A DNA stretch of 64,000 nucleotides. Source: Sophora flavescens (taxonomy: Eukaryota > Streptophyta > Magnoliopsida > Fabales > Fabaceae). Every line of letters begins with the position of its first letter. Positions within the stretch are counted from its first letter, which is position 1. The position numbers and the translations under genes were made by a program. The notes beneath the pieces are model-generated. The model saw only the letters and a program-made list of their open reading frames with translations, was not told the origin of the DNA and did no database searches. Shown one piece after another: positions 57,516 through 64,000 of the stretch. The stretch covers positions 86,375,548 through 86,439,547 of the forward strand of contig CM061069.1 in assembly GCA_030762895.1 (NCBI GenBank), written 5' to 3'.

Positions 57516-59584
57516 TTGCAGTCTGATCCTTCACGACTTTTCACCACGAATGAATTGGACAAAAAGGATATTAAGTGGGATAGAATTTTGTTTTGACTAG
57601 CAGTAATTAAATGAAGTTGGAAAATGAAAGAATGAATGGAGCGCTTATTAAAAAAAAATTGAATGAATGAATGGAGTGCGGAACTTCAACAAAAGTCAAA
57701 AAAAGTGCATAGTGGGTAGCTACAAGTAATATCTTAGATTCAGCTATGGATGACAAGGGGAACAAAATGGAACCTAAAGAATATGACTTTGTATTGTCTC
57801 CTGCTATCATGCCTCTCTAGCACCAAAAGTAAAGAGAGGAGGGGAGAGAGATAGAGAGGCTGAAGAATGGTCGGAGACAAAGTGGCTAGAGACAATTCTA
57901 ATCCAAAGAATATAGCTACTTGCTTCCTTCAAAAAGTCCAATTTATGGATGAGAGGAACAACGGCGGAGAAGATGAGACACAGGGATTGAGTGAGTAAAT
58001 TTATATGGAAAACCTATTAGGGTTTGGAAGGATGGAGACCAATTGGGTTTAGTAGCATACATGGCCCACTCAATCTGGTCCAGCCCATTATAAAATTTAT
58101 TTGAAGGGATTTTAGGATAGCTTTTTTTATATTAAAAAGGAATGATATAGATTTAAAGTTTTGTTTTAATTTGGGATTGCTTGAAATGGAAAATGATTCA
58201 TTTTTATTTAAATTGCTTTGATTTGATGTAGAAATCAAATTTTGAGTTTGAAAATTATTTAAAAAATAAATAAATTGAATTTGAAATGATTTCGAAACTA
58301 AATTTTATGTTTGGAACACATTAAAAATAAAAGATATTTACACTGACACATTTTGTAAAGTTTAGATTAATGTTATCTAGGATTCAGCTACGCATGGAGA
58401 AGGGGAACAAAATGGAGCACTACAGAATATAAAGCTACTTGCTTGCTTCAAACACTCTATTTCTTTCACAAGTTGCAATTTAGAAAGAATGAAAGAGGGT
58501 CAAAATTTATCTATGGTATGGTTTAATTTCGAATATGAGGAACAAAAGCTCATAGGACTAATAGGTATTTGTTTTGTTCAACATATATTGAGGGATTAAA
58601 TTTCAAAAGATGATCAATGTAAGCTAATTTGTAACGACATGGCCTGTGGGTTTAGGATAATTTAGTTTTAGCAATGCATACAACCTAATTGTTTTGATCC
58701 GCTTCGTCTTAACCTTAATTAGTATAGATTTTGGGTTAACTCATTTATTAAAACTGACTACAATTAAGCTTGGAAGTTGAAAGTCACAAAGAAAAAAGAA
58801 TTAAGATTGTATTTAGATTTTGGAATACTTTGAAAATGGAAATAGTTTAATTTTATATTTATTGATTTGATTTAATTTAGTTTAAAAATCAGATTCTATG
58901 TTTGAAAATTGTTAAAAATATATATATTGGAATTGATTTAAAAATTAATTCATATGTTTGGAACTCGTTAAAAATATGGAGAACTTACACCCACCTTATG
59001 TGAAGTTTGGTTTAATTGAACTTGAGAAAATCACTAAACTAGCTTGCAAAATCACTACACTTGATTTTACAAGTAATATCTCAATGATATAGCATGCCTT
59101 TATTTTTTGTTCATGAGGTTTCATTGAATAAGAATTCCTTTTTTTTTATAAGTCCAAGGTATTATAAAACCAGGCAAATGGGTTCCCTAAACCCATAAAC
59201 AAGAACCAATAGTGTATGGACAAAGTTAAAGGACCAACACCAACAAATCACCAAACTAACCTGATTTATTATTATTATTATTATTATTATAAGCACCAAA
59301 CTAGCCTAATTAGCAGTCATACAAGATCTGAAAACCAACAAAAATCCAAAAGAATCAGGAGTACCAATCTAACACTAAGTATATGTAATAAAGAAATCAA
59401 AGAAGCTGTAATTTGAGAGTTATGTCCTTTTATAAACTAGCAAACGACCAAAACCATGAGTATGTGTTGTAGAGTCCGAAAAATATAGTAGTGTGTAAAT
59501 CTAGAATTAGTGTGTACTAATCTATCTTGTAGAAATTTGAAAATATCATTTGATAATAATGATTGTGAATTATATATCAAAATA
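57516..59584. other. Unassigned AT-rich DNA with a diverged duplication
   Basis: I find no gene, LTR or terminal repeat. A diverged direct duplication links 57728-57790 with 58371-58435 (shared GGGGAACAAAATGGA and TTCAGCTA phrases, and a GCTACTTGCTT phrase near 57912 and 58434). An (ATT)n run of about 25 bp occurs at 59266-59290. This may be old host intergenic sequence. Confidence 0.5.
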
Positions 59585-59608
59585 CACTAGTGTAAAATAT
59601 GAAATTTA

Positions 59609-59872
59609 CGACCAGATTTAACGTCTGTTAAATAAAAATGGACGTTAAAAAAGACACGGTGGCAGAACCATAAATAATTGGTTCATTTAAATCAATATTA
59701 ACGTCTATTTTCAAAATAACAAACGTTAAAAAGCTTGAGTAAAACTTTTAACGTACGTTATTCAAATAACAGACGTTAAAGTTCATCTTTAATGTCGATT
59801 GTTTTGATAACAGACATAAAAGTTGAACTTTAACGTCTGTTATTTTGAAATAACAGACGTTAAAGTTTTACT
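59609..59872. repeat. CACTA 2 left subterminal repeat array
   Basis: About five head-to-head pairs of AACGTCTGTTATT / AATAACAGACGTT occur, some mutated. The layout is the same as in CACTA 1, but the core has changed from GTCAGTTGT to GTCTGTTAT, so the two elements belong to sister families that probably use different binding proteins (inference). Confidence 0.85.
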
Positions 59873-60725
59873 CAAATTTTTATACTAACGATATGTCCTG
59901 CGTGATCACTTCACTCATGCCCTTCTGCCCTAACCCGCGAGTCCCTCTTTCTCTCTCTCTCTCAGGTAAGCCACTGTAAGCCCACCACGCTAGCCTCTGC
60001 CACAACTCCCTTTCCCATTCGAACCCTCTTCTGTCACAACCGTAAGCCCACCGTCGCGACCATATTCTCAGGCAACCACTGCGAGTCCCTTTCTGCGCAG
60101 CTGGAGTGAACCCTAACAGAGAGCCTAGTTGTCTTTCTCTCTCATCTCTCTTCACACTATAAGCCACTAACCTAGGTATATTTTTTATTCTTTTTTCACT
60201 TTCATTTTTACCTATTTTTGCTTCCCCGTCCCTGTTGTTTTAGCATAAATAATTCATGTACTTTGGTTGCCATCTACTTTAGTTCTCTGTTTTGGTTGCT
60301 GCATGATTTAGTTGGCATCTGATTTAGTTCTTTGTTTTCCCCAAATGGTTGCTGCATGTTTTGGGTGGATCCTTTTATCTGGGAGTTTATTTGCTGTTGA
60401 ATATCAGCAAGTTGTGGTCTTAGGTAGCTTGTTGCTGGTTTAATCCTTTTATCTTTTGTTTTAAATCCCTTGTTGCCGGTTGATGTTTTGGACAGAGTAG
60501 TGGCCTTAGGTAGCTTGTTTTCTTGTTGTGGATTTTTTAGCATTTGGTGGTGGTGGCTTAAGCTTCAAATTGTGTGTGGTTTTGGTACCTTGACCTCGGA
60601 GAAGAGGTGAGAGTGCAGTGGTGTATATATATGGTTGTTAGGTTTTCGAATACAAGTGCTTTTCAAATCTCCCCTATTGTGCTTATATTGGATATATGTG
60701 TGTATATCTATAGAACAATCTAGTT
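59873..60725 (+). promoter_or_regulatory. CACTA 2 leader region upstream of transposase
   Basis: It corresponds in position to 4175-4880 of CACTA 1. It contains a CT-rich run (59945-59965) and a CTCAGGTAAGCC phrase (59963-59974) that could be a 5' splice site, followed by T-rich, intron-like sequence. No coding exon is supported. It lacks the GC-rich palindromic cassette found in CACTA 1. Confidence 0.35.
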
Positions 60726-62778
60726 ATAGATCGTAATTGGATGGTTTCTAAATGCACAAGTGGTGAGTATCTGAAGGGAGTGGAAGAGTTTATAGAATTT
60801 GCTCAAAGAAATGTTTTTAATAGTAATGGATGTTTTATTGTCCTTGCGTCAAATGTTTGAATACAAGGAAATGTGTGGTTAAGGATATACGTACTCATCT
60901 TACTTGTTTTGGTATTTGCTTGAATTATACAAGATGGATATGGAATGGTGATGTGTTGTTAAATAACAAGTCAAGTGTGTCCCAAAGTGAGGAAGTTGAC
61001 GTAGATATGGAGGATGATTGAGTAGAGGACATGATCCGTGATATTGGACAAGAATCTTTTCAGCGAGCACATGTGTATGAAACATTATGCAGTGATGCGG
61101 ATAAGCCTTTGTATCAGGGGTGCACTACTCATACACGGTTGTTGGCGGTGTTAAAATTGGTCAGCGTGAAGGTGTGAAATGGTTGGAGTGATAAAAGCTT
61201 CACCGAATTGCTTCAATTGTTGAAAGACTTGCTTCCAGAGAGCAACACATTGCCTGACCATAACTATGAGGCGAAGAAGGTATTATGTCCGATGGGTATG
61301 GAGTATAAGAAGATACACGCATGCCCCAATGATTGCATATTGTACACGGGTGATTATGAAAAGATGCACGACTGCCCCAAGTGTGGGTTATCATGCTAGA
61401 AAGTGAAGGATGGTAATGATGGTGATGACTATGATGATTCTAGTTGTGATGTGAAAAAAAAAAGATCCTCTTGCGAAGGTGTTGTGGTATCTTCCAATAA
61501 TTCCAAGGTTCAAGTGATTGTTCGCTAATGTAAAAGACGCAAAGAACCTTAGATGGTGTGGAGATGAGAGGAAACGTGATGGACAGGTTCGCCATCCGGC
61601 TGTTTCTATGCAATGGAAGAAAATTGATACATTGTTTCCGGATTTCGCCAGTGAGCCAAGAAACCTTAGGCTTGGACTTTCTAGAGATGGAATGAATCCA
61701 TATGGTAACTTAAGTAATATTCATAGTTCATGGTCTGCTCTCCTGATAATTTACAACCTACCTCCTTGGTTGTGCATGAAGTGCAAATACATGATGTTAT
61801 CTATGATGATTTCGGGCCCAAAACAACCAGGAAATGACTTAGATGTTTATCTAAGTCCCTTGATTGAAGAATTGAAAAAGCTTCGGGTGGAAGGTGTTGA
61901 TGTAGGGTATCGGTATTCACATGAGACTTTCAAGATGCGTGCCATATTATTTTGCACCATCAAAGACTTTCTAGCATACGGGAACTTGTCTGGGTACAGT
62001 GTTAAGGGGCATAAAGCATGCCCTATATGTGAAGAAGTCACATGCTTCACTTTATTGGTTCATGGAAGGAAGACAATTTACCTTGGGCTTCAGAGATTTC
62101 ATAGACATGATCACCCATATCATAAATTGAAAAAAGCTTTTAGCGGAAGCTAGGAGAGTGAAAATGCTCTGGCGGCCTTAAACGGGGAGCAAGTTTATCA
62201 ACTGGTGAAGCACATCAATGTTATCTTCGGCAAGGCCAAAAAGAATGCTAAGGCTACTGAGAAAAAAATATGGAAGAAGAGGTCGATATTCTTTGATCTT
62301 CCATACAGGTGCAAAATTGATGTCAGACACTGTATTGATGTGATGCATATGGAGAAAAATGTGTGTGATAATGTAATTGGAATGCTTCTCAACATTCAGG
62401 GCAAGACAAAGGACAACATGAGTGCTCATCTAGATCTCATTACGATGGGTATACGAGAGCAGTTAGCTCCAGTTATTGAGAATGGTAAGCGGACATATTT
62501 GCCTCCAGCATGTCATACTTTATCAAAAAAAAAAGAGACAGGTTTTTGTGAGTGTCTTCAGGGCATCAAAGTTTCACATGGTTACTCTTCAAATGTCAAA
62601 AGGCTTGTCCCAGGTGATCTCAAATTAGTTGGCTTAAAGTCTCATAATTGCCACGTCTTGATGCAGCAACTACTGCCCGTGGCTATTCGTGGTATTGCTC
62701 CTAAAAATGTTAGACATGCCATAACTAGGTTGTGCTCATTCATCAATGTTATATGTAACCAAGTCATTGACCCCCATA
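60726..62778 (+). pseudogene. CACTA 2 transposase (tnp2 type), dead and truncated
   Basis: It aligns throughout with the CACTA 1 transposase. The start codon is lost: the position of ATG in CACTA 1 reads ATA at 60726-60728. A one-base deletion near 60826 shifts the frame, and stops follow at 61019, about 61175, about 61397, 61515 and about 62151. The N-terminal associated domain, the cysteine pairs, the tnp2 core (DGMNPYGN near 61690, GNDLDVYL near 61832, CPICEE near 62020) and the segment HCIDVMHMEKNV (about 62330), which is destroyed in CACTA 1, are recognisable. The open block 62205-62783 ends where homology to CACTA 1 stops, so DUF4218 is cut and DUF4216 is absent. Confidence 0.9.
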
Positions 62779-63026
62779 AGTGATATGAGCCAAGGGGGGC
62801 AAGTCAACTTTTTAACAAGAATGATATGAGCCTAAAGAAGACCATGGATCAAGAAGCAATTCAAGGACTTGGTGGGCCCATAATAAGAGCTAGAACCCAT
62901 AAAGCCCACCAACCTCTTAATCACATGGTGGCTATTTTGATAGAAGCAAGCCCAAGATCTAGACCAAATGGAATGGAGCCCAAATTGATGACTTATCTCA
63001 TTCAACTAGAAGACCCATGGCCATGA
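62779..63026 (+). pseudogene. C-terminal tail of a gypsy polyprotein
   Basis: A short frame (62826-63026) contains GLGGPIIRARTHKAHQ, which resembles the GPxTRARxKK ending that follows the chromodomain or integrase in some plant Ty3/gypsy polyproteins. An 11-bp direct repeat TGATATGAGCC lies at 62781 and 62822. The join to CACTA 2 has no terminal repeat on either side. Confidence 0.45.
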
Positions 63027-63063
63027 TAACGACGACGTGCACTAGCTATGAGGAGATTTTAGT

Positions 63064-63736
63064 TGTTTTCTTTTGAATTCAATAAGTGTAATGGGTTATG
63101 TGAGTGGGTCCAAATTACTAAATGTTGTTTTTGGGTGAAGTGCATTTTCTTCCTATGTGTACATGAGTTGGTAGTCTTAGTTGGGAGGGAATCTTTGGCT
63201 TGCATGCCTAAGAAACTCATATTAGTTATGTTAATGTTTTATGTAATTAAGGGGGGTTACACTTTTAATGTGAAAAGTAAGTGTAGCAGCCACATAATGA
63301 TAGAGAGAGAGAGTAATAAGTCAGCATTTAGTGGCCGAGTTAAAGAGGGTTGAATGAGTCATTTAGTGGCATGATTAGGCTAGTTATGTGGGGGTTATGG
63401 TATCTTTTTGGAAGCCAGAAGTTGGCAGCCACAAGTATATGTAACACGCCTACAACACATGAAATAATAACTTTGATGTTCATTTTGGATTTGATTCCAA
63501 TTATGTGAGTGTTTAGCCTCTCTTAGGTTCTTCATTGAACCAACCCCTTTGATCTTATCAAGATTCCAAGACCCTTGTCGCAATCTTCACCTTGGCTTAT
63601 CAATTCCCCTTGGAATTGTGGCACCTACCTTCCCTTCTTTACCTTGTCCATTTGCTTGTGTTCTTATTCTTCTTCGAATTTCGGTAGTCACTCAAGGATA
63701 GATCCGCAAATTTACATGTTCCTTCTTAGGATCACA
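63064..63736 (+). repeat. Possible short LTR (about 670 bp)
   Basis: The candidate boundaries are TGTTTTC (63064, after a purine-rich GAGGAGA stretch) and GATCACA (63736, just before a primer-binding-site-like sequence), giving TGT...ACA ends. I have no second copy in the window to confirm it. Confidence 0.35.
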
Positions 63737-63741
63737 TCAAG

Positions 63742-63755
63742 TGACATCAAAGCTC
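63742..63755 (+). other. Possible primer-binding site
   Basis: TGACATCAAAGCTC resembles TGGTATCAGAGC with three changes and lies five bases after the proposed LTR end. It is followed by a pyrimidine-rich leader-like stretch to the window edge (63775-63850). Confidence 0.35.
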
Positions 63756-64000
63756 AGGTTTGGTTGAATTTGTGAGTTTTTTGTTTCCAATTTTCTTCTT
63801 TGTTCTCCATCTTCTACCTTTCCTCTTTTCTACCCAAAACCCAAAACTAAAAAAAAAATTACTTGGATTCTGTTTTTGAGGCGAATTTTCGTGGTTTTTG
63901 TTATTGCCCCAAAACAAGTTTGCAAGTGTGTTTCTCTTCATCAAAGTATTTAAAAAAACCATAATCGATTATTCCAACCCAGTAATCGATTATTCAAAAG
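63756..64000 (+). other. Leader-like sequence of the rightmost retroelement
   Basis: The sequence is CT-rich, then A/T-rich, with no supported frame. It ends with two copies of a TAATCGATTATTC-like phrase (63962-63976, 63982-63996), a motif style I associate with legume retroelements. Confidence 0.35.

Larger units (their letters stand above)
59585..62778 (+). mobile_element. CACTA transposon 2, right part missing
   Basis: The left terminus CACTAGTGTAAAAT (59585) resembles the inverted right terminus of CACTA 1 (CACTAGTGGAAAAT). It is followed by subterminal repeats (59609-59872), a leader region and a plus-strand transposase pseudogene. Similarity to CACTA 1 ends at about 62778, and no right terminus is present in the window. 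The three bases before the left end are ATA. Confidence 0.85.

Noticed and set aside
57516..59584. A host gene in the unassigned region
   Set aside because: No frame longer than about 70 codons, no splice-supported series of exons and no recognisable domain.
59880..60167. Minus-strand open frame of 95 aa in the CACTA 2 leader
   Set aside because: It is arginine/glutamate-rich because of CT-rich leader sequence read in reverse; no domain or homologue is recognised.

Overview
The window looks like nuclear, repeat-dense intergenic DNA from a flowering plant, probably a eudicot. It is AT-rich, contains CACTA (En/Spm) DNA transposons and Ty3/gypsy chromovirus retrotransposons, and shows no prokaryotic gene organisation. 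A legume is my best guess: the AATCGATTA-type motifs in the last 40 bases and the style of the LTRs recall legume retroelements, but this is weak. I see no intact host gene, tRNA or rRNA. Almost every base is assigned to a mobile element or its remains, and nearly every coding frame is broken, so this is a graveyard of nested insertions.

Layout. 1-416 and 6930-8631 are one minus-strand LTR (family EF), split by a 6,513-bp CACTA element (417-6929, TSD TGA) with a nearly readable minus-strand transposase. 8632-16911 is a plus-strand gypsy element (A): truncated 5' LTR, primer-binding site, about 2 kb of non-coding interior, integrase-chromodomain remnant, 3' LTR. 16912-18995 is a decayed gypsy pol remnant.

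18996-47633 is one gypsy element (H) swollen by later insertions. Its 5' LTR (18996-29152) carries a 4,440-bp solo LTR (J, TSD GATAT) and a 1,322-bp solo LTR-like insertion (N, TSD TGTTC). Subtracting both leaves about 4.39 kb, against 4,482 bp for the 3' LTR (43152-47633). Its gag-protease-RT-RNase H (29349-32034) is separated from its integrase-chromodomain (41805-43115) by minus-strand elements M (32035-35773) and E (35774-41804).

47634-48948 is the non-coding interior of another element, whose 3' LTR (48949-56610) is split by solo LTR L (49911-54794). Then come a MITE-like inverted repeat with a very GC-rich 29-bp minisatellite (56653-57509), about 2 kb of unassigned AT-rich DNA, a second, truncated CACTA element with a dead transposase (59585-about 62778), and the tail of a gypsy polyprotein followed by a possible LTR and primer-binding site.

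The most unusual signal is a roughly 70-bp unit of paired GC-rich palindromes (TCACGGCCGTGA and TCACGGC[C/T]AGGCCGTGA). It is present in two or more tandem copies in three otherwise unrelated repeats: the first CACTA element, the LTRs of element A, and the solo insertion N. Other notable signals are an acidic open frame inside the H LTR, copy-variable hairpin arrays in the A LTRs, TGACGT-containing palindromes at the CACTA ends, and sequence blocks shared by otherwise diverged LTR families. Boundaries were read by eye and a few bases of uncertainty should be assumed.
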